A DNA stretch of 35,758 nt from a virus: IMG/VR virus record IMGVR_UViG_3300032249_000675, positions 1-35,758 of that record. The stretch is one strand, 5' to 3'. This document shows positions 7,500 through 17,751 of this stretch, one piece after another. Numbering within the stretch: position 1 is the first letter of the stretch; each line of letters begins with the position of its first letter. The notes under the pieces were generated by a model. The model saw nothing but the letters and a program-made list of their open reading frames with translations, had not been told where the DNA came from and ran no database searches. The position numbers and the translations under genes are program-made.

Positions 7500-9628
7500 T
7501 GCCTCGAATTTCAATTAATCAAACTAATTTTACTCAAGGTCAAATCTCTAAGCACTTTGCAGGGCGTTATGATTCTAAAGAATATTTAGAGGGAGCTTTA
7601 GAATTAACTAATGTAATAGTTAGACCCGAAGGCGGAGCGGTTAGAAGACCTGGAACAAAGCTAGTACAAAATTATGATGATTATGCAAGGGCTATAGGAT
7701 TTCAGATTACAGCAGGCACGGCAGCTAAATTGATATTTGAGCCTGACGGTAATGTACAGATTATTGACCCTAGCGGAAGCCAATTTTTTTCAAGTGGCAT
7801 TACTGGTGCAGCAGTCCATGAATTTGATTATGCAAAGGTTAGAAGTTCTTTGATTATTGTTCATCGTTCTTTTACTCCAAAAGAATTAAAACGTGCAAGT
7901 GATGGCACGTGGAGTATTAACGATTGGGTTTTTAAAGATGGACCATGGGAAGAATTAAATTTAAACCCTCAATACAAGTTTAGACCAGAGGCGGATAATG
8001 CTAGCAACTGGGACCCAGTACCATCTAGTGGAGGCGGATTTATTGGTACGGGGGGTTTAAAAATTGTAAATAAAAACGATAATTCTGTAAATTGGATTGG
8101 TACATCGGGAGCTTTATTTGATGCTTTTAGTGCAGGAAGAAAAATCAGATTTAGGCAGATAGATACAAGTCCAGCAGAAGAAAAATGGGCGGTATTTACA
8201 ATTAATTCTAAAAATACAACAGACGTAAATGTTACGGTAGACCCCGAATATCCTTTTTTAAAGGCGGGAGTTGGTCATCAATCTAAAAATTGGCGGTTAA
8301 GTGCATGGTATCCAAACAATTACCCTGATAGGGTAGCACTTCATCAAGATAGATTATGGTTTTTCCGTGATGGTTGGTCATGGGCGACAATGGGAAGTAA
8401 TTTAGATACCTTTAGCCCTTCTATACCAAGCTTGAATGACGACACTTATCAAGTTACTAATGATTCAGGTATTGCAGTTGAAGGCATTAATCCGACTACT
8501 ACTACAACTCAATGGGCGGTAAGCTATCAAGCCTTGCACGTTGGGTTAGATGGAGGCGGGCAAATTATACAAGGACAAAGCACTTATAGTGGGATAACTC
8601 CAAGCACTGTAAGTATTGCAAGGCAGCACGGTTTGCCTTGTTCTAATGTAAAACCTGTATTAGCTAACTATTTATATTTTGTGGATAGCTCAAGGCAAAA
8701 GCTTTACAGACTTGAATATCAATATTTGTACAATGCTTTTTTGCCTAAAGAAATTACGGAGAGCGATAGAGATATTTTATTTCCAGGTGTAAGGGATATG
8801 ACCTTTGTAGCTTTCCCGTGGAAAATGATCTGGGCGACACTGGAAGATGGCACTATTGCAGTTTGCACGATAGATGATGAGGAAAAGGTCTTTGCGTGGT
8901 CAAAAATTGTTTTAGCGAATAATTATAAAGCTCGTTATATTTTCACAGTAAACGAAGATTATGATTTTCCTTCTAAGCCGACAATTTATATTTTGACAGA
9001 AGATAGTTTGCTTTTAAGTTTTGGGGATATTACAGTTAGAAAAGGCGTAAGTACAAGCCGTTTGACTAATACGGACAGTCCGCCTTATTATGCGACTACT
9101 GCTTATAAGCCAAGAGAATACGTTGTAGATTTAGCTTTAGATGCAAATGCTGGCACACCTTACGACCTTTCTAGCTTAACGTCTACTTACTGCCTAGTAG
9201 ATAAAACGACTTATGCAAACTATTTAACTAAATCTGAAACTATTACACCAGCAAATGATTATCAGGTGGGGGCAAGCTTTTATGCTTCTATGAGATTAAA
9301 ACCAGTAGATTATGTTCAATCTCAAACTTCAAATAAAAAAGATTTAAAATCATTTCAAAGAATATTTTTTAATTTAGTAGACTCAGGCGAATTTCAAATA
9401 GCAGAAGAAAATACTATTGTTGAGGGGGCTTTAGTATGGAAAGATGTTAAGTTTTGGGATGCAAACAGTAATATAACTACTCCACCAGCTTTATTTACAG
9501 GAGAAAAAGAAATAGATTATGGTTCAACTCAAACTTTTAAGCCTACTCTATTAATCAAGCAAACAAAAAATGTACCATTCCAAGTAAACTCAGTAAGCTA
9601 TGACATTAACATTAACGAGATCAAGTGA
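7499..9628 (+). CDS. Tail tubular protein B-like (tail nozzle)
   Basis: A 709-residue protein of the T7 gp12 class, the nozzle of the short tail. The N-terminus NQTNFTQGQISKHFAGRYD and then VRPEGGAVRRPGTK (about residues 43-56) are the characteristic opening of this family. The remainder is beta-rich (propeller-like in relatives), with NYPDRVALHQDRLWFF near residue 273. Its start overlaps the adaptor stop by one base and its end overlaps the next gene by 29 bases. The length is close to that of other gp12-like nozzles. Confidence 0.88.
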   Translation: MPRISINQTNFTQGQISKHFAGRYDSKEYLEGALELTNVIVRPEGGAVRRPGTKLVQNYDDYARAIGFQITAGTAAKLIFEPDGNVQIIDPSGSQFFSSGITGAAVHEFDYAKVRSSLIIVHRSFTPKELKRASDGTWSINDWVFKDGPWEELNLNPQYKFRPEADNASNWDPVPSSGGGFIGTGGLKIVNKNDNSVNWIGTSGALFDAFSAGRKIRFRQIDTSPAEEKWAVFTINSKNTTDVNVTVDPEYPFLKAGVGHQSKNWRLSAWYPNNYPDRVALHQDRLWFFRDGWSWATMGSNLDTFSPSIPSLNDDTYQVTNDSGIAVEGINPTTTTTQWAVSYQALHVGLDGGGQIIQGQSTYSGITPSTVSIARQHGLPCSNVKPVLANYLYFVDSSRQKLYRLEYQYLYNAFLPKEITESDRDILFPGVRDMTFVAFPWKMIWATLEDGTIAVCTIDDEEKVFAWSKIVLANNYKARYIFTVNEDYDFPSKPTIYILTEDSLLLSFGDITVRKGVSTSRLTNTDSPPYYATTAYKPREYVVDLALDANAGTPYDLSSLTSTYCLVDKTTYANYLTKSETITPANDYQVGASFYASMRLKPVDYVQSQTSNKKDLKSFQRIFFNLVDSGEFQIAEENTIVEGALVWKDVKFWDANSNITTPPALFTGEKEIDYGSTQTFKPTLLIKQTKNVPFQVNSVSYDININEIK

Positions 9629-9953
9629 TAAATTAAATCAAATAGATGACCCTTATGTTCAAGATAGATTAAGGGAGCGTGGCGTTGAAACTTTAGCTTT
9701 AGAGGACGGGGATAAACTGCTTGCGATTGCTACTATTTATTCAGATTTTACTTGTGATTTTATTTTATTGGAAGAATTATCAAACTTAGGTAAACTTAAA
9801 TTTCTTAAGGAAATTAGAAAAAGCCTGAAATTGACAGAGGAAAGTATCTTTGCTTTTTGTAAAAAAGAAGGGATTAAGGAAAATCGTTTATTAAAGTGGC
9901 TTGGTTTTAGACCCGCAGGGGAAATTCACGAGTATAATGGTTATATATGGTAG
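9600..9953 (+). CDS. Short GNAT-like protein, gp13-type position
   Basis: A 117-residue protein whose end WLGFRPAGEIHEYNGYIW is the typical last strand pair of GNAT acyltransferase folds. The acetyl-CoA loop (R/Q-x-x-G-x-G/A) is not evident, so it may be a non-enzymatic derivative. In T7 the gene after the tail tube is gp13, an accessory for internal-virion assembly, and a GNAT-like protein often occurs here in related podoviruses. The start lies 29 bases inside the nozzle gene with only a weak ribosome site, suggesting translational coupling. Confidence 0.6.
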   Translation: MTLTLTRSSDKLNQIDDPYVQDRLRERGVETLALEDGDKLLAIATIYSDFTCDFILLEELSNLGKLKFLKEIRKSLKLTEESIFAFCKKEGIKENRLLKWLGFRPAGEIHEYNGYIW

Positions 9954-10366
9954 ACCCAGTAACAGCAGCGATGGCGGCGAAAGCAACAGTAGATTTTGCC
10001 AAAGGCATCTTTAATGCTATTGCCGCAAAAAAGAGAGCTGGTTATATTAGCAAGCAATTAGATGAACAATCTAAAATGCTTTCAATTCAATGGAATAGAA
10101 AGATAACTGAATCAGTGGGACAAGTCGTAGGCGGTTTAGGTGATCGAGGGGTTAGTTTTTCAGGTTCAATTATGGACTTAGCTTTAGATACTGCTTTTGA
10201 TGGAACAATACAGAAGCAAGCACAGAAGCGGCAGATCGAAGCAGAAAAGCAAAAGGCTTTAGCTTTAGGTTCAGAGGCGGCATTGGCGGCATTTGGTAAA
10301 GGTCTTGGCGATGCGACGGGTACGGTAGCCGAATATAAGGTAAAGCAAGCAGAGGATAATAAATAA
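9947..10366 (+). CDS. Internal virion protein B-like (gp14 type)
   Basis: A 139-residue, Ala-rich helical protein. It carries the GDRGVSFSGSIMDLALD pattern (about residues 65-81), a G-x-x-x-SGS turn recurring in small podovirus ejection proteins such as T7 gp14. These leave the virion first and help form the channel through the cell envelope. The helices before and after are amphipathic, with an Ala/Lys-rich repeat near 88-115. It overlaps its neighbours by 7 bases and 1 base and precedes two large ejection-type proteins, consistent with gp13-14-15-16 order. Confidence 0.7.
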   Translation: MVDPVTAAMAAKATVDFAKGIFNAIAAKKRAGYISKQLDEQSKMLSIQWNRKITESVGQVVGGLGDRGVSFSGSIMDLALDTAFDGTIQKQAQKRQIEAEKQKALALGSEAALAAFGKGLGDATGTVAEYKVKQAEDNK

Positions 10367-13206
10367 TGGGATATGCTTTTTTTGGTGGGGCGGCAGAAGG
10401 TTTAAGCGATAGTATAGATAGAATCGGTGCGATGGTTGATAGGCGTGTCGAGATGGAGCAGGGCATTGAAGCTGTTAAATTATCTAATGAATTGAATGTA
10501 GCCTATGAACAATCATGGGCGAAAGCTCAAGAGGAAGACCCTTTAGATGGTAATTTTGTTCAAAGACAAAGTCAAAGTTTTGATACTCTCAAAAGTCAAT
10601 ATTTAAACAATATTAAGAATAAAAACGTAAGGTTAAAATTTGAAGCTCTTGCAACGAAGGACAAGGGTAACTATATGAGCAAGTCAGCTCTATGGGAGAC
10701 GGAAGCCAAGCGAGTAAGAATTAAACAAGATGCGATGGATATTGAATCTGTAAGTTCTGGCTATGTGTCAAATATTGCAGAGAATACAGGCGATATAGCC
10801 GCTACTCTTGCAGAGGTTGATGCTCAAGTGGGTAGAATGACTGCCTCATATTCAGGTTTACCAGCAGAGGAACAAATTAAAGCAGTACAGCAGGTTAAAG
10901 ATAAATTTGTTTTATCGGGTGTTGATGGCATTACAAGAAAAATACAAAATGATTATGTTACTGGGGATATTGACGAGGAAACGGTCGCTAAAAGATTTGA
11001 TGAACTTGGAGATACCATTAATAGTCCTGAATTTATTGGCAGCACTGAGCTTAGGCAAAGGCTTATAGATCAGGTTAGTGCTAAGAAGATAACGGCTTTA
11101 AACCAGCTCAAGGCTTATAATGACGGAGTAATTGAAAAGAGATTTAAGTCATATCTTGATTTAGCAGCGAAGGGCGAAGCAGTCGAAGACCCTAATCTGT
11201 TAAATAGAGCTTTAAAACTTGGCAAGACAGCAGAGCAGAAAGAAGAAATCCAAAGAGAATATAATATTGCTTTAGAAAAAGGCAAAGCGGCTACTTCTGT
11301 TTTAAATGGCGATATTGGTTCAGTATCGGACACTGTAACGGATTTAAACAGAAGAGCGGAGACGGCTTCAAGTGCTGGTAATTACGAAGAAGCACAAAAG
11401 CTTTTAGAAGCAGCAAGTGCTATCCAGCAAGGCGGTACTGCCATGATTAAAGCCATCAAAGAAGACCCAGCAGGAACAGCAATAGCTAATGATGCAATAT
11501 TGCAGCAAGCTTACCAAGAGGGAGATAAAGAAAAATTCTTTAGAGGTTTAGTTACGAAGTTTGGGATGATGACCCCAGCTAATAAATTGATGCCTATTCC
11601 TGCCGCTGAAAAAGCAAGATTAGTTAGCACTTTAGTTAATGGTTCTCCTGATGAAGTTGGCAGAGCCATTAAAGGACTTGAAAGTTGGAATATTAAGACT
11701 GATTTGTTAAAAGATGATACTACCCCAATGGATATTATTATTAATGAAATTTCTAAAGATGTTATAAAGCAGACAGAAAAAACAGGCGATAGATCGGCTT
11801 TAGCTTTGCTTTGGTACGGAGACAATGATCTTAAGCGTGGTACTTTAATGAAGTATCTTAAAACGCCTATCAGTGCAGATAACAGCAGTTTAAAGAAAGA
11901 AGAAGTTAATAAGGCGATTGAAAAAGTTATAAAGCCTTATGTTTTAGGTTTTGAAAAGCAAGCTGATTTAGCGGGCGGTGCTGGTAATTGGATTGTAGCA
12001 AATAAGGATATAGTGCGAGGATTGGCATATCAAATAGCCGAGCTTAACCCAAGCATGAAAGGGAAAGCAAGCGAAGCAGTAGCCGAAGCGATGCGATTAA
12101 CGATACAGGACAAATACGTTACACAAAATAAAGGTTCTAATTCAGTTACGATACAGAAAGAATATGCAAGCGAAAGCTATTTATCTTTTTTAGGGGATAA
12201 AAACAAACAAACTTCTTATGCCCTTAGTAATCTTTTTGGTAAAAAGGTTTGGGAGGGGATTCACACGGCTTCTCAAAGAGGTGATGAATTTGGCGGCTTT
12301 GGAAAGTTCATTAAAGATGACGTAATGAAGAACTTAAAATTAGAGGCAACAAAAAGAGGGATTAATACAGACAATCTTGATTTAGAGAATATCGGAGTAA
12401 CTGATTCCTTCAAGCCAAAAACTGTAAAAGATTTAAATTTTATTACAACGCAAGAAGGTTTTAGGAATAAAGCTTATCCCGATGGCTCACAGTATTCTAT
12501 CGGATTTGGCACAAAAGCAAACACACCAGATGAAGTGATTAGCAAGGAAGAAGCTCAAACAAGATTTACTCAAAGAGTCAATCAAGATGTGGCTTTTGTT
12601 AATAGATTGCAAGCAGAAAGAATATCTAGAACTGGTAAGGGTTTAAGCCAAAAGCAATTTGATTCTTTAGTCTCTTTTTTTTACAATGCAGGGCAGGGTG
12701 TTAATTCAGTTAAAGACCTTGTTATCACTGGCAATGACGAGGCAGTAATGAAGAAGATGAGAGAATTTAACAAAGCGGAAAAAGACGGAGTACTTGCTGT
12801 CTCAACGGGTTTAGTCTCTCGAAGAGAAAAAGAAACAAAATTATATGGCGAGGGAGCTAAAGAATTAGATGCAGTTATTAAGCTAACTCCTGAACAAGAA
12901 AAGCTAGTAAACCTAAGAGAAGAAGTTACAAGCCGTGTAATTGAAACGGCTATTCGTGATAAGGGAACTTTTAGACCAGTAGGAAACACTGGCAGGGCTA
13001 GGCTTTACGTCAATTATATGATACCTGGACTAAACGCAACTAAGGCTTATCCTTTACCTATTGGGCGTGAAAGTGGGAATTTTAAATATTTTGAAGTTGA
13101 TGCAAAGACAGCAGGGTCTTATGTTCCGCCGCCTAAAATAGACAAAACAACAGTTGGGGCAGTTCAAAACGCAACCAAGGTATTGGAGATGTTTCAAGGG
13201 TGGTAG
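10366..13206 (+). CDS. Large internal virion protein with C-terminal GH24 lysozyme domain
   Basis: A 946-residue ejection protein. Residues 1 to about 680 are long charged helices without recognisable enzyme motifs, like T7 gp15. A phage-type lysozyme domain follows. TQEGFRNKAYPD places catalytic Glu697 and Asp706 nine residues apart, as Glu11 and Asp20 in T4 lysozyme. The next key position is Ser711 in SIGFGT, where T4 has Thr26. A helix with FDSLVSFFYNAG lies near 765. It would be injected and open the murein layer for the DNA channel. About 110 further residues follow the lysozyme. The start overlaps the preceding stop (TAATG). Confidence 0.85.
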   Translation: MGYAFFGGAAEGLSDSIDRIGAMVDRRVEMEQGIEAVKLSNELNVAYEQSWAKAQEEDPLDGNFVQRQSQSFDTLKSQYLNNIKNKNVRLKFEALATKDKGNYMSKSALWETEAKRVRIKQDAMDIESVSSGYVSNIAENTGDIAATLAEVDAQVGRMTASYSGLPAEEQIKAVQQVKDKFVLSGVDGITRKIQNDYVTGDIDEETVAKRFDELGDTINSPEFIGSTELRQRLIDQVSAKKITALNQLKAYNDGVIEKRFKSYLDLAAKGEAVEDPNLLNRALKLGKTAEQKEEIQREYNIALEKGKAATSVLNGDIGSVSDTVTDLNRRAETASSAGNYEEAQKLLEAASAIQQGGTAMIKAIKEDPAGTAIANDAILQQAYQEGDKEKFFRGLVTKFGMMTPANKLMPIPAAEKARLVSTLVNGSPDEVGRAIKGLESWNIKTDLLKDDTTPMDIIINEISKDVIKQTEKTGDRSALALLWYGDNDLKRGTLMKYLKTPISADNSSLKKEEVNKAIEKVIKPYVLGFEKQADLAGGAGNWIVANKDIVRGLAYQIAELNPSMKGKASEAVAEAMRLTIQDKYVTQNKGSNSVTIQKEYASESYLSFLGDKNKQTSYALSNLFGKKVWEGIHTASQRGDEFGGFGKFIKDDVMKNLKLEATKRGINTDNLDLENIGVTDSFKPKTVKDLNFITTQEGFRNKAYPDGSQYSIGFGTKANTPDEVISKEEAQTRFTQRVNQDVAFVNRLQAERISRTGKGLSQKQFDSLVSFFYNAGQGVNSVKDLVITGNDEAVMKKMREFNKAEKDGVLAVSTGLVSRREKETKLYGEGAKELDAVIKLTPEQEKLVNLREEVTSRVIETAIRDKGTFRPVGNTGRARLYVNYMIPGLNATKAYPLPIGRESGNFKYFEVDAKTAGSYVPPPKIDKTTVGAVQNATKVLEMFQGW

Positions 13207-15083
13207 ATATTAATTTAGCTACATTCCAAGATACACCAGTCCAAGAAGATTTTAGTCTTCTTTCGATTGGCGGAGGCGTTGAAGCGGAGCAAAGAATACA
13301 GCAAGGCTTTGAAACAAACACGGGTATCGCTTGGGGTTTGCAAACGGCAGAAGAGGCAGCTTTAAGAGGATTACAAGCTTTAGGCAGAGATGACAAAATG
13401 CTTACAGCAGATGAAGCAAATAAGGTTTATGGGGTAGAAGGAAAGTTATCTTTCAATGAAGCAATGCCCGAATCAGTGGCTAAATTAAGATATAACAAGC
13501 ATATTAATTATGAAGCAAGATCAGAGATTTTAAGCCAAGCAGAGCAGGATAATAAGGGTTTAGAATGGTTCATGCAGGGATTAGCTGGCAATGTTCCAGC
13601 GATAGCGGAGGCAGGTTTTGGCTTTGCGGCGGTTAGTGGGGCGGCTCCATTCTTAATCAAAGCGGCACAGCTTGCTAAATATGGTGCAGCAGGCGAGGCG
13701 ATAGAGGCGGCTTTAATTAGTCCTTTTGCTTTTGGTTCAGGTGCAACGACTGGAATCGTTAGGGGTGCAGTTGGTGAAGGTGCTTATGAAACTCTTTTAC
13801 AGGTAGGGATTAAAGCTCAAGCAGATAGAAACGGTTATGACTATGATATCTTGTGGGGTTTAGCGAGTATTGCTTTAGGTAGTGCAGGCGGTGGATTAGG
13901 TGGTTTTTTTCTTGGGAAGCAAGCCGATGATATAGCAAGCACTGTTAAAAACTTTGAAACGGCTTTAGACGATTTAGTCGAGTCGGGAGTTATCACAAGA
14001 GACGGGCAAGCTTCTATTATGTCTAAGATGATGTCTGATATTAATTCAGGCGTAATCACTGACCCGAAAACAGTTAATGCAGCGTTGAGGGTTGATTATG
14101 GAACAGCTCTAAGAAGCAAGATGGATAATCTTTTTGAAAGTGGTTATCTAGACGGGATTATTTCAAAGGCTGAACTAGATAAGCTTGATGATGTTAAATT
14201 GCAAAAAGTCGCAAACACTTTAAAGTTTAAAGCTTACTTGAAACAACAAGCAGGCGTAGAGTCTCAGGCATTTGTTCAATTCCTTGATGACATAGAAGCC
14301 AAGATATCAAATCTTGAAACGCAAAAAGCCTTAAACGCAGACAACCCTAGAGTTGTAGAGATTATTCAAAAGAAAATAGATGAAGCCTTAGACGAAAAAA
14401 ACGCAATTAACGCAACTAGAAATCAAGAATTTAATAGGATTATCCAAGCAGTATTAAGAGAAACGGCGGAGGAAGGCTTCACCAAAGCCGTTAGGACTGG
14501 TGAAGATTTTATTCCTGTTACGGCAAGAGAAGTTAGTGATTTAACTTTTGATGAGTTTTTAAAAGAATACAAACTTGCGGCAAACAATGTTAGAACAAAA
14601 AAAATAAAAACTCTTTCTAATTTTTTAAAAATGCATAAAAAAACACAAGTCAATATAGCAAAGCTTTTCAGGCTTATTGACCCAGTAGAAAACAATTTCA
14701 ATTTTCAGGATTTGCTTAAATTAACAGATGATGAGCTAAAAGCAGCTTATACTAAACAGCTACACGGAAGGCAAATTTTAAATTCATCATCATTAGAAGA
14801 AGCACAAGGAATTTTAAAAGGCACTTTCAAGCAGGCAGACGAGACCTTTAATGAAGCAGTAGCACAGCTAGGCAAAGAAACAGAAGAGATGCAGAAGGTT
14901 GTAAGCAGTTTAGAGAATAAAGATTTAGATGCAATTTTAAAAGATATGAATATTCCCGAGGAAGAGCTGGCAGCGTTTAAGGCTGAAATAGAAAGCAGTG
15001 CAGAATACCAAGATATTCTTAAGACTGATTCTAAATATCAAGGTATGGCAGAAGCGGCACGTTGTGTCTTGGGAGGACTATAA
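13200..15083 (+). CDS. Internal virion / DNA-ejection protein, Gly-Ala-rich
   Basis: A 627-residue protein starting at GTG 13200 inside the end of the preceding gene. Residues about 131-195 and 217-240 are unusually hydrophobic and Gly/Ala-rich (IALGSAGGGLGGFFLGK), suggesting membrane insertion after ejection. The rest is charged helix, with coiled-coil-prone stretches at about 325-400 and 535-600. It lies between the lysozyme-bearing protein and an 875-residue partner. No enzyme motif is seen. Function is inferred from context as part of the trans-envelope conduit. Confidence 0.7.
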   Translation: MVDINLATFQDTPVQEDFSLLSIGGGVEAEQRIQQGFETNTGIAWGLQTAEEAALRGLQALGRDDKMLTADEANKVYGVEGKLSFNEAMPESVAKLRYNKHINYEARSEILSQAEQDNKGLEWFMQGLAGNVPAIAEAGFGFAAVSGAAPFLIKAAQLAKYGAAGEAIEAALISPFAFGSGATTGIVRGAVGEGAYETLLQVGIKAQADRNGYDYDILWGLASIALGSAGGGLGGFFLGKQADDIASTVKNFETALDDLVESGVITRDGQASIMSKMMSDINSGVITDPKTVNAALRVDYGTALRSKMDNLFESGYLDGIISKAELDKLDDVKLQKVANTLKFKAYLKQQAGVESQAFVQFLDDIEAKISNLETQKALNADNPRVVEIIQKKIDEALDEKNAINATRNQEFNRIIQAVLRETAEEGFTKAVRTGEDFIPVTAREVSDLTFDEFLKEYKLAANNVRTKKIKTLSNFLKMHKKTQVNIAKLFRLIDPVENNFNFQDLLKLTDDELKAAYTKQLHGRQILNSSSLEEAQGILKGTFKQADETFNEAVAQLGKETEEMQKVVSSLENKDLDAILKDMNIPEEELAAFKAEIESSAEYQDILKTDSKYQGMAEAARCVLGGL

Positions 15084-17711
15084 ATGTCAAAGTTTGATAA
15101 ATGTATCGAAGGTATAAGAAAATCTTCTGACGGGCAGCTTAACGAGTTTGAAGCTAGAGCTTTATTGGAGGCGATGGTTAAAGAACTTGATGCGGTCGGA
15201 GCAGATCGTTTAGCTGAAATAGAGATGGGCGTTTTAAAGAAGACCGCTCAATCTAAGTTAGTAAAGCAGATTGGTTATATTCGTAATAGTTTTGCTGAAA
15301 AGAAAGCGGTATCTTTTTTACTTGCAGAAGGTAAATCAGAAAGTGCTTTTAAGATGGGTTATCAAAACCTTATCAGAAATACAGAAGCTAGAACGATGTC
15401 TTATAAAAATCAATTTGAGCAAATGATTGCGGGGCATTACCAAAAGATATTTGGAAAAGATAGCGGCTTACATGAATTTTTTACACCTGGAAAAAAGCAC
15501 GATACAAAGAAGCTAGCTCAGTTTGTAGCTGAATTATCAGATAATGGAAAGAGGGCTGTAAACAGTCTATCAGAAGAAGACCAAGCACTTTACAAAATGG
15601 CTAAGGTTATTAAAGCAACTCAGGACGAGATCAGAGTAAGGCAAGAATACGCAGGGATTCCCGTTAAATATTTAGCAGGAAGGATAGGTTATCAAACTTG
15701 GGATGCTATTAAACTAGCAGGGAATAAGGATAGCTTTATCGCAAAGGCTTTAACAAACTTTGACTGGCAGCGTATGAGCATGGGTAATTTATCCACAGAA
15801 GCAAAAACGAAATGGCTAGATGATTTCTTTGATCAAGTGCAAAATGGTACCACAGAAGAAGCTAGTGATTTAGCAGTCTTTCAAATTAAGAATTTAAAGA
15901 CTAAACAGGCAAACCGAAGCGGGGCGGGTGATTATCAAGACCTTTTAACACAGTCAAGGCAGATTCACGTTAAGGCTGAATATTGGGATGAAATGCAACA
16001 GGAGTTTGGAGGCGGTGATATTCTTACTGGCTTACAAGAAGCGATGGCAAGAACGGCTAAAAATTTAGCTTTAATTGATAACTTTGGTACAAACCCAAAA
16101 GCAGGGATAGAAAATATCATGCGTGCTTATAAAGCTCAAAATCCTGAAATTAAAGTTCTTGGTGATTTTTTAGATACTAGCACTGAGCGTAAGCAGTTTG
16201 GTGAATTGATCGGAGAATATGATAAGCCTAATGATTTTATGCTTGCAAGGGTGGCAGCGACAGGAAGAAAGTTATCTGCGACAGTAGCTTTAGGCGGTAG
16301 TGCGATTGCTCAAATTGCGGACGTTCCAGTAAAGGCAATGCGTAAGGCAGTTATAGCAGGAGGAAGCCCAGTAAATCAACTAAAAGCTTTTACAGGTGAA
16401 CTTGTTGATAGCTTTAAACTCTTTAAGGTTCAATATGGGGATGAAGTCGCAAAGCAGATTTTAGAAACGGCTCAAGAGCAGTTAGAGGATACTATTTTTA
16501 ATCTATCTAGACAATATCGAATGGCAGATATTGGAACGTCAGCAGCAGAAGTAGGCGGAAAATATAATCACGGGATAGTAAACAAAAGCTTAAACGCAGT
16601 CGATAAGTTTAGCGACATAATGTATAAATTCAACTTTATGGAGCAAATGACTTTAGCCTCTAAAAAAGGTGCTTATGTCAGCATTGGGCGTGATTTCGGG
16701 ATGATGTCAGCTAAGACTTATAATCAATTACCCGATGTTCAAAAGCAAATGCTAACTGATTTAAAGATTAGACCCGATGAGTGGGATTTTATTAGAACTA
16801 AAGCGGCTAAGGCGGAGAATGGTAGAACTTACGTTACCCCCGATGCTTTAGATAACTTGACCGATGATGAAATTAAAGCTTTTCTTTCTAAGCGTGGTGT
16901 TAAAGACCCAAGTAAATCAGGCATGGATTTGGCAAAAAGAGAATTAAAAACCAACTGGCAGGCAGCTTTCGGGCAAGAAGCGGATAATAGGGTAATAACA
17001 CCAGGTGCAACGGTTAGAGCTAAGACAACTCATGTATTCGGTGCAAATCAAAGAGGCACGGTATCAGGTGAAATCGCTAGAGGCTTTGCACAGCTTAAAT
17101 CTTTTCCAGTGGCTTTAGTTCAACAAGTTATAGGACCAGCTTTAGCAAGAAAACAGCATTTTGCTTTAGGTACTTTTGCGGCGACTTCTATCGCTTTATG
17201 GACTGGGTTAAGGGTTGTTCAGGATTTGTTATCTAACAAAACGCCTCGCGATCTATGGATAGATGGGGATGAGGATAGCGGAACTGTTTTAAAGAACTGG
17301 TCGGGTATTCTTGGGGCAGCAGTGGGTGTACCTTTCACGCAAGAGATAGTACAGGCAGTCGCAACAGCAGCAACGGAAGGAACGGGGGCGGCAGGCATGG
17401 AGGCAGGACGTACCCTTTTAGGTATAGCTGGACCACTCAACGCCAATTTAATTAAGACTGGATTAAGTGTAGGTACTATAGTCGGTGGCACTCTTGGGCT
17501 TGGAAATCTTGAAGGGAAAGATGCAGGTAAAGCAGCGATGGATATTGCAACTAATGCTCCAATTATAGGACCTGCTTTGTATGGTCATTTTTTAGCAAGA
17601 ACTTTAAAGGCAACGGTTTATGATTCATTCTTTGAATTATGGGATGAGAATTATTCAGATCGTATAGAGAAGGCAGCAGAAAAGCAAGGCAGCGAAATAA
17701 TATTTGAATAA
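15084..17711 (+). CDS. Large internal virion protein, gp16-like C-terminus
   Basis: An 875-residue protein beginning one base after the previous stop, with GGAGG seven bases before the ATG. It is soluble and helical for about 680 residues. The last quarter alternates Gly/Ala-rich hydrophobic stretches (about 692-715, 745-812 and 825-840, including GTIVGGTLGLG). T7 gp16 likewise puts its membrane-active part late, but no transglycosylase motif is visible here; the murein-cutting job seems to sit on the 946-residue partner. It ends just before the second CTATAG promoter. Virion assignment is by size, order and composition. Confidence 0.72.
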   Translation: MSKFDKCIEGIRKSSDGQLNEFEARALLEAMVKELDAVGADRLAEIEMGVLKKTAQSKLVKQIGYIRNSFAEKKAVSFLLAEGKSESAFKMGYQNLIRNTEARTMSYKNQFEQMIAGHYQKIFGKDSGLHEFFTPGKKHDTKKLAQFVAELSDNGKRAVNSLSEEDQALYKMAKVIKATQDEIRVRQEYAGIPVKYLAGRIGYQTWDAIKLAGNKDSFIAKALTNFDWQRMSMGNLSTEAKTKWLDDFFDQVQNGTTEEASDLAVFQIKNLKTKQANRSGAGDYQDLLTQSRQIHVKAEYWDEMQQEFGGGDILTGLQEAMARTAKNLALIDNFGTNPKAGIENIMRAYKAQNPEIKVLGDFLDTSTERKQFGELIGEYDKPNDFMLARVAATGRKLSATVALGGSAIAQIADVPVKAMRKAVIAGGSPVNQLKAFTGELVDSFKLFKVQYGDEVAKQILETAQEQLEDTIFNLSRQYRMADIGTSAAEVGGKYNHGIVNKSLNAVDKFSDIMYKFNFMEQMTLASKKGAYVSIGRDFGMMSAKTYNQLPDVQKQMLTDLKIRPDEWDFIRTKAAKAENGRTYVTPDALDNLTDDEIKAFLSKRGVKDPSKSGMDLAKRELKTNWQAAFGQEADNRVITPGATVRAKTTHVFGANQRGTVSGEIARGFAQLKSFPVALVQQVIGPALARKQHFALGTFAATSIALWTGLRVVQDLLSNKTPRDLWIDGDEDSGTVLKNWSGILGAAVGVPFTQEIVQAVATAATEGTGAAGMEAGRTLLGIAGPLNANLIKTGLSVGTIVGGTLGLGNLEGKDAGKAAMDIATNAPIIGPALYGHFLARTLKATVYDSFFELWDENYSDRIEKAAEKQGSEIIFE

Positions 17712-17713
17712 GC

Positions 17714-17745
17714 CTATAGTTCACTATAGAGTTTAGAGGTATAAT
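17714..17745 (+). promoter_or_regulatory. Tail-fibre promoter with CTATAG dyad
   Basis: CTATAG-TTCA-CTATAG at 17714-17729 is followed by AGTTTAGAGG and TATAAT at 17740-17745. Dyad, 10-base gap and -10 match the tail-operon promoter at 6886-6917 position for position. Six bases separate the hexamer from the fibre ATG at 17752. The -35 place is again non-consensus (TAGTTC). The AGAGG at 17735-17739 could alternatively serve as a distant Shine-Dalgarno. Confidence 0.7.
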
Positions 17746-17751
17746 AAAAGC

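Noticed and set aside
10170-10466. Minus-strand ORF across the gp14/gp15-type boundary
   Set aside because: Covers two genes with clear frames; no independent support.
11511-11825. Antisense ORF of 104 codons
   Set aside because: Lies within the same virion gene and has no start context or neighbour relation.
12681-12989. Antisense ORF of 102 codons inside the 946-residue virion gene
   Set aside because: Fully inside a well-supported gene, no ribosome site, composition typical of a reverse-strand shadow.
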